From contig CAYLZW010000126.1 in assembly GCA_964388085.1 (NCBI GenBank), positions 1 through 15,099 of the forward strand: DNA of 15,099 bases, given 5' to 3'. A program made the translations under genes and the position numbers. The DNA comes from CAYLZW01 sp964388085. GTDB lineage: Bacteria; Myxococcota; UBA727; CAYLZW01. Below the pieces are notes generated by a model, which saw nothing but the letters and a program-made list of their open reading frames with translations, did no database searches and had not been told where the DNA came from. This document shows positions 1 through 6,053 of this stretch, piece after piece; within the stretch, counting starts at the first letter, position 1; every line of letters starts with the position of its first letter.

Positions 1-576
1 CAGGGCATCCAGGTGACCGGCAAGCGCAGCGCCGGCGACCTGATGTCGAACGGCGAGATCAAGAGCCGCGTGCAGGGCTTCGTGCAGAGCTGCAAGACCG
101 TCGACACCCGTTACTACTCGGACGGCTCCGTCGACATCGTCATGCAGTGCCCCATGGACGACGGCATCACGAGCGCGCTGTTCTCCGGCATCCAATCCGG
201 CAAGAAGCCGCGCAAGCTCCCCACCACGGGCGCCGGCACCTACTCCGGCCTGGTCGTGAACGCCAAGGCGCTCGGCCTCATGCCCTCCATGGCGCCGCGC
301 GTCGTCGACGAGGCGGGCAAGGAGGTCTACGGCGCGTCGGTGGTCAGCGACCAGGGGCTCGCCCAGGGCGGCATCGCCGGCTACGTGAAGGACGTCGACG
401 CGGCCAAGGGCAACCAGCGCGTCGGCGCGAAGCCGCTCATCGTGAAGGCGCTCCGCCTCGCCGACAAGACCAAGACCGACATCGTGATCTCGAACGCGGA
501 CGCCGACAAGCTCCGCGATCCCAACAGCAACCTTTCCTTCCTCGCAGAAGGCCGCGTCATCATCGTGGTCGACTGA
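1..576 (+). CDS. LPP20-family (FlgO/FlgP-like) exported protein, 5' truncated
   Basis: The reading frame is open from base 1 and ends at TGA 574-576, so the N-terminus, including any signal peptide or lipobox, lies outside the window. About 191 residues are visible. The pattern resembles the LPP20 lipoprotein family: a region on VQGFVQSCKTVDTRYYSDGS, then a C-terminal half with GTYSGLVVNAKALGLMPSMA, PRVVDEAGKEVYG and a closing EGRVIIVVD. In this family such proteins are outer-membrane or periplasmic and often lie near flagellar or envelope assembly genes. The next gene is FlgT-like, 37 nt downstream on the same strand, which supports a shared operon. There are internal GTG and ATG codons (for example GTG at 13), but nothing marks one as the true start. 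Family call is from pattern recognition; the precise function is unknown. Confidence 0.8.
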   Translation, partial: QGIQVTGKRSAGDLMSNGEIKSRVQGFVQSCKTVDTRYYSDGSVDIVMQCPMDDGITSALFSGIQSGKKPRKLPTTGAGTYSGLVVNAKALGLMPSMAPRVVDEAGKEVYGASVVSDQGLAQGGIAGYVKDVDAAKGNQRVGAKPLIVKALRLADKTKTDIVISNADADKLRDPNSNLSFLAEGRVIIVVD

Positions 577-613
577 GATGCGAGCGAGCGATCCAAGGGC
601 AAGAGGAGCTCCG

Positions 614-1795
614 ATGCACACTGCAACCCGGAAAACGAGACAGCGTGGCCGACGCCACACCTTCGCCCCGATCGTCGCCGCTCTCGGTCTCACACTGAGC
701 GGCGCGGCGGAGGCGAAGGTCAACACGGTGACGGTGACCGCCGAGGTCGCCGCCGTGAAGGGCGACAAGGGACAGACCGAAAAGCGCGTGAAGCGTGAGG
801 CGCGCCGCAAGGCCGTCGAGCAGGGCGCCGGCGTGTTGGTCGAGTCCAACACCATCGTGCGCAACTACCAGCTCGTCGCCGACGAGATCGTGACGAAGGC
901 CAACGGCGTCATCACCCGCGAGGAGTGGGGCCCGATGCAGCTCGCCGACGGCGTGGCCAAGATCCAGCTCACGGCGGCCGTGTCGCCCGAGGCCATCGAA
1001 GACGCCATCTGCACGGTCATCAAGGCCAACCACGACCCGAAGATCGCGCTCGTCATGGTCGAGAAGACGGGCAAGGACGGCGGCGACTGGAAGGTCGAGC
1101 GCGGCCTCGTCGAGGCGCTCATGACCGAGCGCCTGATGGACGCCTGCTTCACGCTCGTCGAGCCCGGCTACAAGGTGACGGAGGTGAGCGCCAGTGGTGA
1201 CCTGCCGCAGGAGGTCATGGACAAGCTCGTGAAGAACACCAACGCCCAGTACGTGTTCTTCGCGGCGGCCAAGGTCATCGAGAGCGACACGAGCGGCCAG
1301 TCCGTCTTCAAGGACGGCAGCATGAAGTCCTACTCCATGAGCATCTCCGGCCGCCTCATCAACGTCGAGACCAACGAGGTCGAGGCGTCGGTGGCGGAGC
1401 ACGCGCAGGTGCTCGGCATCAGCCCCGAGCACGCGCTGCGCCTCAAGGCCGGCGGCCGGGCCTTCGCCGTCATCGACAAGACGCTCGACGGGCTCATGCA
1501 GAAGGTGACCAAGCGCTGGTCCGACGAGCTCGTGAACGCGGGCAAGGTGTCGGTCACCGTGCAGAACGTGAAGAACTTCAAGGCGGCCATGTCGTTCGAC
1601 AAGGTGGTGAAGGCGACCTTCGCGCAAGCGGGCGTCGAGCGCCGCAGCCTCAAGGGCGGCACCGGCGTGTGGGACATCGAGGTCGAGGGCGGCGCGGACG
1701 AGTTCGCGGCGAGCATCGAGGGCAAGAAGGTCGACCGCCAGACGGTCGAGGTCCTCGAGGTCACCCGCGGCAAGGTCATCATCAAGCTCAATTGA
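614..1795 (+). CDS. FlgT-like exported envelope/flagellar assembly protein
   Basis: This gene encodes 393 residues from ATG 614. That start is chosen because GAGGAG at 603-608 sits 5 nt upstream, and because it gives a clean signal peptide: basic RKTRQRGRRH, a hydrophobic stretch and AEA cleavage near residue 34. An in-frame ATG at 578 would put a polar tail before the signal and has no ribosome site. Residues about 36-125 match the FlgT N-terminal domain pattern (EARRKAVEQGAGVLVES, then NGVITREEW). Residues about 140-300 look like the FlgT middle domain, and the last 80 residues form a separate small domain. Vibrio FlgT is of similar size and builds the H-ring of the flagellar basal body. 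No flagellar genes are visible here, so the real role may be another envelope machine. It lies 37 nt after the LPP20-like gene and 29 nt before the FecR gene. Confidence 0.8.
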   Translation: MHTATRKTRQRGRRHTFAPIVAALGLTLSGAAEAKVNTVTVTAEVAAVKGDKGQTEKRVKREARRKAVEQGAGVLVESNTIVRNYQLVADEIVTKANGVITREEWGPMQLADGVAKIQLTAAVSPEAIEDAICTVIKANHDPKIALVMVEKTGKDGGDWKVERGLVEALMTERLMDACFTLVEPGYKVTEVSASGDLPQEVMDKLVKNTNAQYVFFAAAKVIESDTSGQSVFKDGSMKSYSMSISGRLINVETNEVEASVAEHAQVLGISPEHALRLKAGGRAFAVIDKTLDGLMQKVTKRWSDELVNAGKVSVTVQNVKNFKAAMSFDKVVKATFAQAGVERRSLKGGTGVWDIEVEGGADEFAASIEGKKVDRQTVEVLEVTRGKVIIKLN

Positions 1796-1802
1796 AATTG
1801 AG
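1787..1802. repeat. Perfect 7-bp inverted repeat across a stop codon
   Basis: CTCAATT at 1787-1793 and AATTGAG at 1796-1802 are exact reverse complements separated by GA. The site spans the TGA stop of the FlgT-like gene and is AT-rich in a GC-rich setting. A 2-nt gap is too tight for a full RNA hairpin, so if it is functional it more likely binds a dimeric protein. It could also be chance, and no binding protein can be named. Confidence 0.4.
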
Positions 1803-1824
1803 CGGTAAAGGCAGAGGTTTGACC

Positions 1825-2640
1825 ATGCGACCAATTCGCCTAGCGCTCGCGCGCGCGAACCGAAGCTCCCTGCTCCTGCCGGCCGCCGTGCTGTCGGCGC
1901 TCTCGCTGCTGCTCCTCCCGACGGAGGGCGACGCGAAGGCAGGGCAGGGCCCCATCGCGTCGTTCGTGAAGGGTGACGTGGAGTACGGCCAGAAGGCCGA
2001 CGGCCCCATGAAGCGCCTCAAGAAGAAGCGCAAGGTGCCACCCGGCTCCTTCGTGAAGACCGGCACCGACGCCCGCCTCGAGCTGAAGTTCCCGGACGGC
2101 TCGGTGGTGCGCGTCGGCCCCGCGTCCGTCGTGCACATCTCGGCCTCGGGCTTCGACCCGAAGTCCAAGGAGGTGCAGGCGGAGGCGAACGTGGTCAGCG
2201 GCCAGGTCTGGGCGAACGTCTCGAAGCTCGTCGGCTCCGAAGCGCGCTTCCAGGTCAAGACCCAGAACGCCGTCGCAGGCGTGCGCGGCACCGTGTTCCG
2301 CGTGAACATCGACCGCGACAAGGCGACGGTGGTGAAGGTCTACAACGGCGCCGTGGCCGTCTCGAACAGCCCCTTCTTCACGAACCAGGGCAAAGACAAC
2401 GCCGGCGTCGGCCCCATCCGCTCGGACCGCAAGGAGATCGCCGCGCCCTTCCAGGAGATCTCGAAGAAGGAGTGGGAGCAGCGCGTGGAGAAGATGATGC
2501 AGGTGACGGTCTCCGCCGACGGGCAGATGACCAAGGCCGCCGCCTTCACCCTCGAGGAGGAGAAGGCCGCCGACGAGGCCGAGGCCGAGTGGGTGAACTG
2601 GAACCTCTCGTGTGACCAGGGCGCTTGCGAAGGCTTCTGA
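1825..2640 (+). CDS. Exported FecR-domain protein
   Basis: This gene encodes 271 residues from ATG 1825, with a GCAGAGG ribosome site at 1811-1817. It has a signal peptide (hydrophobic residues about 15-32, likely cleavage near GDAKA, 35-39). Residues about 42-180 carry the FecR fold pattern: GDVEY, PPGSFVKTGTDARLELKFPD, GSVVRVGP, then VSGQVWANV and QNAVAGVRGTVFRV. Classical FecR proteins are inner-membrane anti-sigma regulators. This one has the signal peptide but no cytoplasmic domain and no ECF sigma gene beside it, so it is more likely a periplasmic structural or ligand-binding protein. The C-terminal about 60 residues are charged (EEEKAADEAEAEW) and end in two cysteines. It is probably the last gene of the LPP20/FlgT-like operon. 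Confidence 0.85.
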   Translation: MRPIRLALARANRSSLLLPAAVLSALSLLLLPTEGDAKAGQGPIASFVKGDVEYGQKADGPMKRLKKKRKVPPGSFVKTGTDARLELKFPDGSVVRVGPASVVHISASGFDPKSKEVQAEANVVSGQVWANVSKLVGSEARFQVKTQNAVAGVRGTVFRVNIDRDKATVVKVYNGAVAVSNSPFFTNQGKDNAGVGPIRSDRKEIAAPFQEISKKEWEQRVEKMMQVTVSADGQMTKAAAFTLEEEKAADEAEAEWVNWNLSCDQGACEGF

Positions 2641-2668
2641 GGGGCATTGTCGGCGGAACGAACCGCAA

Positions 2669-2748
2669 GAACACAGACCTTCACGCGACGCCGCGACGGA
2701 ACACAGATGTGCTCCGTCGCGGCGTCGCAGCGTAGCGCGATGACGTTC
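2669..2748. repeat. Palindromic octamer repeat, copy A (16-bp perfect hairpin)
   Basis: GCGACGCCGCGACGGA at 2685-2700 is the exact reverse complement of 2713-2728, with a 12-nt loop. GAACACAG occurs twice, at 2669-2676 and 2699-2706, on either side of the left arm. The right arm reads as 8-bp units (CGTCGCGG, CGTCGCAG, CGTAGCGC). The layout matches the larger element at 10280-10459, so this looks like a diverged member of the same family. It begins 29 nt after the fecR-like stop and could stabilise or end that transcript, but no T-run follows. Confidence 0.65.
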
Positions 2749-2799
2749 CTGCGGCGGCAGACGACGCGTGTCCCGACGTGCTGCACCGCTGCGTCGCGT

Positions 2800-2828
2800 T
2801 TGAACCACCAGGCGCCCCCGCACATACT
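2800..2828 (+). promoter_or_regulatory. Candidate sigma70-like promoter for the 2897 gene
   Basis: TTGAAC at 2800-2805 and CATACT at 2823-2828 are separated by exactly 17 bp; each matches four of six consensus bases. They lie about 70 bp before the ATG at 2897, in otherwise GC-rich sequence. Between copy A of the repeat and the start codon, nothing else is evident. This is a consensus match only. Confidence 0.35.
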
Positions 2829-2896
2829 GCGCCGCGTACGGGGACGCGAGGACCAGCTGACGGCGCGCCCTCTTCTGAAAACGTGTTGGAGACCCC

Positions 2897-4072
2897 ATGA
2901 GCCTTGCTCGCCGCCGATTCGCTGCCTTTGCCCTGGTCCTCGTGAGCCTCTGCGGCGTCTCTCTCGTGGCGTTGGCTGATTTTGGCGACAGCGCGGGCGT
3001 GCTGATCCCCTACGCCGGACGCCTCGAGAAGGGCGGTGTGCCGCTCAACAAGCGGGTGAAGCTCCAGTTCTCGATCGCGAATTCGGAGACGGGATCGGCC
3101 TGCTACAGCCAGAGCAAAGATGTCGAGGTGCGAGAGGGCGATTTCTCGGTCGTCATCGGCCCGGTCACCGAGGCGTGCGTCGTCGGCGTGCCCGTGTACC
3201 TCGATGTAGCGGTCGATGAGGTGAGCTCGGGAGGTGGCCTGGTCGCGTTTCAGACCCGGCAGCGCATCCATCCGTCGCTCGGCGCCATGACGAGCGGAGC
3301 CGGGGACTTCATGGTCTCTGGCGACGGGGCGCTGCGCTTCGAGGGCGGCGGGGAGATCAGCGGGAGCGGGAACGACCTGCACCTCGACGCGGACGACGTG
3401 GTCATCTGGTCCGGCACGGGCGCTACCCCCACCGCGAGGTTTACCGCGAACGGAAACGTCGGTGTGCTCAACAACCTCGACGTCGACGGTGACGCCAACG
3501 TGGATGGGACGCTGGTCGTGGAAAGCAGCGCCGGGAGCATTCGCTTTGACGGCACGCCCTATCGGCTAGGGCACCAAAACGGCACGCTCTACTCCCGCGC
3601 TCCAAACTTCGCCTGGTACCACGGAGGGGAACACTCAAACACCGAGTTCGATCCGGGCCTCGACGGCGAAGTGCTGATGACGCTGAAACACGACAGCGGT
3701 CTCAGCGTAGAAGAGGATCTCAACGTGAAGGGCGAGTTCACCGTGCAGGGCCAGCCCGGGCTCGTCGGTGGCGAGGCGCTGCGCGTCGTCCGCGGGGTGG
3801 TGCAAGCGGACGGCGACATTGAGTCGGGTTCCGGCTTCACCGTTCTCCACCCGGCGGCAGCCTTCTACCAGCTCAACTTCGATCCTCCGTTTGGCGACCG
3901 ACCGAGCGTGGTCGTGACGCAGCGCTCCAGCTCGCCCACCCCGTTCACCACGGACAACTGCGTCGTGACCTCCGCGACGTTCAGCGCGAGCCAGGTGACG
4001 ATCAAGTGTGGCGACGGAGACGGCAATGACGCGGCGCGCATGTTCAGCTTCATCGCCATCGGGGCGCCGTAG
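2897..4072 (+). CDS. Exported tail-fibre/appendage-like surface protein
   Basis: This gene encodes 391 residues from ATG 2897, with GGAGA at 2888-2892. A signal peptide is clear (RRR, hydrophobic core, VALA at 24-27). Residues about 35-130 resemble the N-terminal beta-sandwich of many bacterial surface proteins (PYAGRLEKGGVPLNKRVKLQ, later GDFSVVIGP and a RQRIHPSLGA end). The middle has short beta-type repeats of Gly and Asp (NNLDVDGDANVDGTLVV). Residues about 310-391 form a recurrent C-terminal module that starts GSGFTV and ends FSFIAIG, seen at the end of many secreted or fibre-like proteins. Its GC and codon use are visibly lower than its neighbours (frequent TTT, TTG, GAT, AAA), which suggests a different history. 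It stands alone with its own candidate promoter. The function is unknown; adhesion or extracellular structure is inference. Confidence 0.75.
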   Translation: MSLARRRFAAFALVLVSLCGVSLVALADFGDSAGVLIPYAGRLEKGGVPLNKRVKLQFSIANSETGSACYSQSKDVEVREGDFSVVIGPVTEACVVGVPVYLDVAVDEVSSGGGLVAFQTRQRIHPSLGAMTSGAGDFMVSGDGALRFEGGGEISGSGNDLHLDADDVVIWSGTGATPTARFTANGNVGVLNNLDVDGDANVDGTLVVESSAGSIRFDGTPYRLGHQNGTLYSRAPNFAWYHGGEHSNTEFDPGLDGEVLMTLKHDSGLSVEEDLNVKGEFTVQGQPGLVGGEALRVVRGVVQADGDIESGSGFTVLHPAAAFYQLNFDPPFGDRPSVVVTQRSSSPTPFTTDNCVVTSATFSASQVTIKCGDGDGNDAARMFSFIAIGAP

Positions 4073-4123
4073 CCCGGCGGGAGATAGGGCAGCGGCAGCG
4101 CCACGCGGCGGGCGGTCACTTTT

Positions 4124-4152
4124 TTGCTGGACATCCGAAAGGGCGGTATTCC
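4124..4152 (+). promoter_or_regulatory. Weak candidate promoter for the amidase gene
   Basis: TTGCTG at 4124-4129 and TATTCC at 4147-4152 are spaced 17 bp apart, each matching about three of six consensus bases. A start near 4160 would place the palindrome at 4164-4177 just inside the transcript, an operator-like position. This is the only promoter-like pair seen in the 119-bp gap 4073-4191. Confidence 0.25.
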
Positions 4153-4163
4153 GGATCCACATG

Positions 4164-4177
4164 GCGCCAATTGGCGC
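4164..4177. promoter_or_regulatory. 14-bp perfect palindrome before the amidase gene
   Basis: GCGCCAATTGGCGC reads identically on both strands and ends 14 nt before the GTG start at 4192. It could be an operator for a dimeric regulator or a small hairpin near the ribosome site. Its half TTGGCGC also occurs in the octamer repeats elsewhere in the window, so it may be a remnant of that family. No regulator can be named. Confidence 0.4.
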
Positions 4178-4191
4178 AAGGTGGAGACGAC

Positions 4192-6024
4192 GTGACCCGG
4201 CCTATCGCCCGCACCCTCGCCCTGACCTTGCTGCTCGCCGCGCTCCCCGCGCGTGGCGGGGAGGATGCCTCCGAGGCGGCCTTCCGCGCCGTGCGTGACG
4301 AGGTGACCGCGCTTCGTAACGACGAGGCCAAGCGGAAGTTCCGCCATCACTACCAGCGGCTCATCGAGCGGATGCGCGACGTCGCGGAGCAGGATCCGAG
4401 CGGCTCGCGCGCGGACGACGCGCTCTACGTGGCGGCGCAGCTCCTCGACGAGCAGCACACGGTCTCGCGCGTGCCCGAGGACCTCGCCATCGCGGTCGAG
4501 GCTTACGCGCTCGTGGCCGAGCGCTACCCGGCGAGCAACCTGGCGGACGACGCGCTCTTCGCCGCCGCGACGCTGCTCGTCGAGCGGAAGGATGACCCCG
4601 CCGCGGCGCGGCCGCTGCTCGAGAAGCTCATCGCCATGGAGGCGCCCGCGGACTTCCGCCCGAAGGCCAAGCAGCTCCTCGCGACCCTGCCGCCCGCCGA
4701 GGAGCGCGCAGAGACGCAAAGCGCGCCGACGAAGAGCGCGGTCACCGCCGTGCTCGAGCGCATGGCCGCGGAGATGAAGCGAGACGCGGCCATCCCCCAG
4801 GTGGAGGTGCTGCCGGACGCGCCGCCCGAGGGGACGCCCGCGCGCAAGGTGCAGATGCTCGCGCACGAGCGCACCGAGGAGGACTCCGTCGTCAAGATGC
4901 GCTTCTCGGGCGCGGTGGGGGTCACGCGCGGGGAGGTGCCCGCCGATGGCGAGCGCGCCCGTCGCCTGTTCTATGACTTCACGCCCGCGAAGCTGCCGCG
5001 CAAGCTCGACAGCAACGTGGAGGTGAACGACGGCGTCATGGCCCGCGTGCGCGCCGGCCAGTACGACAAGGACACCGTGCGTCTCGTCGTCGATCTCGAG
5101 GGAGAGGACGAGCCGCTGCTGCACCTCACGGAGAAGCCCTTCGAGGCGCGCCTCACCGTGTCGCTCGCCGACCAGCGCGGCGAGCCGCCCGCGGTCGCCC
5201 TCGTGAAGGAGCCGCGGCAGCCGGAGCTCCCGCTCGACCAGCTGCCCACGCCGAGCGAGGTCAAAGAGCGCCTCGGCAGCTCGGGCGCGCCCGGCGGGGT
5301 GCCCCTGTCGGCGCAGATCGGCTTGCGCGTGAAGCGCATCGTCCTCGACCCCGGCCACGGCGGCAAGGACACGGGGGCCATCGGCAAGAAGGGCACGCGC
5401 GAGAAGGACATCGCGCTCCAGATCGCGCGCGAGGTGCGCGAGCGGCTGAAGAAGAAGCTGCCCGGCGTCGAGGTCATCATGACGCGCGACGACGACACCT
5501 TCATCGAGCTCGAGGAGCGCACGCGCATCGCCAACGAGGCCGGCGCCGACCTGTTCATCTCCATCCACTGCAACGCGAACCCGAGCCGCAAGGTGCGTGG
5601 CGTCGAGACGTACTACCTGAACATCACGCACGACCGCTACGCCATCCGCCTCGCCGCGCGGGAGAACGTGCACACGGGCGACGACAAGCGCATCAGCGAC
5701 CTGCAGTTCATCCTCGCCGACCTGGCCATGAAGTCGAACGTCGACGAGAGCATCCGCCTCGGGCGCCAGGTGCAGAAGAGCGTCGTCGGCCGCCTGCGCC
5801 AGGACTACAGCGGCGTGAAGGACCACGGCCTCAAGCACGCGCTCTTCTACGTGCTGCTCGGCGCGCGCATGCCCGCGATCCTGGTCGAGACCTCGTTCAT
5901 CTCGAACCGGGTGGAGGAGCAGCGGCTGCGGGAGAACAAGTACCGCGAGACCGTCGCCGACGGCGTCGTGGCCGGCGTGCAGCGCTTCGTAGAGGCCCGC
6001 CAGGCGCTCTACGCCGAGCAGTGA
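4192..6024 (+). CDS. N-acetylmuramoyl-L-alanine amidase (AMIN + Amidase_3)
   Basis: This gene encodes 610 residues from GTG 4192, chosen because GGAG at 4183-4186 is 5 nt upstream and the signal peptide (LALTLLLAALPARG) then begins the protein. An in-frame TTG at 4171 would add seven residues. Residues about 25-165 are helical and TPR-like (ADDALYVAAQLLDE, AVEAYALVAERYP). Residues about 219-323 match an AMIN domain, which targets septal peptidoglycan. Residues about 380-605 are Amidase_3, with zinc ligands H389 (DPGHGG), E404 and H459 (SIHCNA) and catalytic E566 (LVETSFISN), all intact. It cleaves the amide bond between MurNAc and L-alanine in the periplasm, usually during daughter-cell separation. 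It is AmiC-like in layout, but longer than E. coli AmiC because of the helical N-terminus. glnD follows after 29 nt. Confidence 0.93.
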   Translation: MTRPIARTLALTLLLAALPARGGEDASEAAFRAVRDEVTALRNDEAKRKFRHHYQRLIERMRDVAEQDPSGSRADDALYVAAQLLDEQHTVSRVPEDLAIAVEAYALVAERYPASNLADDALFAAATLLVERKDDPAAARPLLEKLIAMEAPADFRPKAKQLLATLPPAEERAETQSAPTKSAVTAVLERMAAEMKRDAAIPQVEVLPDAPPEGTPARKVQMLAHERTEEDSVVKMRFSGAVGVTRGEVPADGERARRLFYDFTPAKLPRKLDSNVEVNDGVMARVRAGQYDKDTVRLVVDLEGEDEPLLHLTEKPFEARLTVSLADQRGEPPAVALVKEPRQPELPLDQLPTPSEVKERLGSSGAPGGVPLSAQIGLRVKRIVLDPGHGGKDTGAIGKKGTREKDIALQIAREVRERLKKKLPGVEVIMTRDDDTFIELEERTRIANEAGADLFISIHCNANPSRKVRGVETYYLNITHDRYAIRLAARENVHTGDDKRISDLQFILADLAMKSNVDESIRLGRQVQKSVVGRLRQDYSGVKDHGLKHALFYVLLGARMPAILVETSFISNRVEEQRLRENKYRETVADGVVAGVQRFVEARQALYAEQ

Positions 6025-6053
6025 ACAAGCGATCGGGAGGGTAAGCTGCCTAC

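Noticed and set aside
560..1834. A 424-codon open frame on the minus strand
   Set aside because: It is the mirror of the FlgT-like gene, with low-complexity composition and no ribosome site or known fold pattern.
2647..2979. A possible 110-residue plus-strand gene starting at TTG
   Set aside because: It runs through the hairpin repeat and overlaps the start of the 2897 gene; it has no ribosome site and no recognisable sequence.
4098..4125. A possible terminator: short GC stem followed by six Ts after the 2897 gene
   Set aside because: The best stem I can draw is about 4 bp (CGCC/GGCG) and is separated from the T-run, which is too weak to support.
3865..5838. A 657-codon open frame on the minus strand
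   Set aside because: It lies opposite the amidase gene, whose catalytic motifs are all intact, and its product is a low-complexity Leu/Arg/His/Asp mixture.
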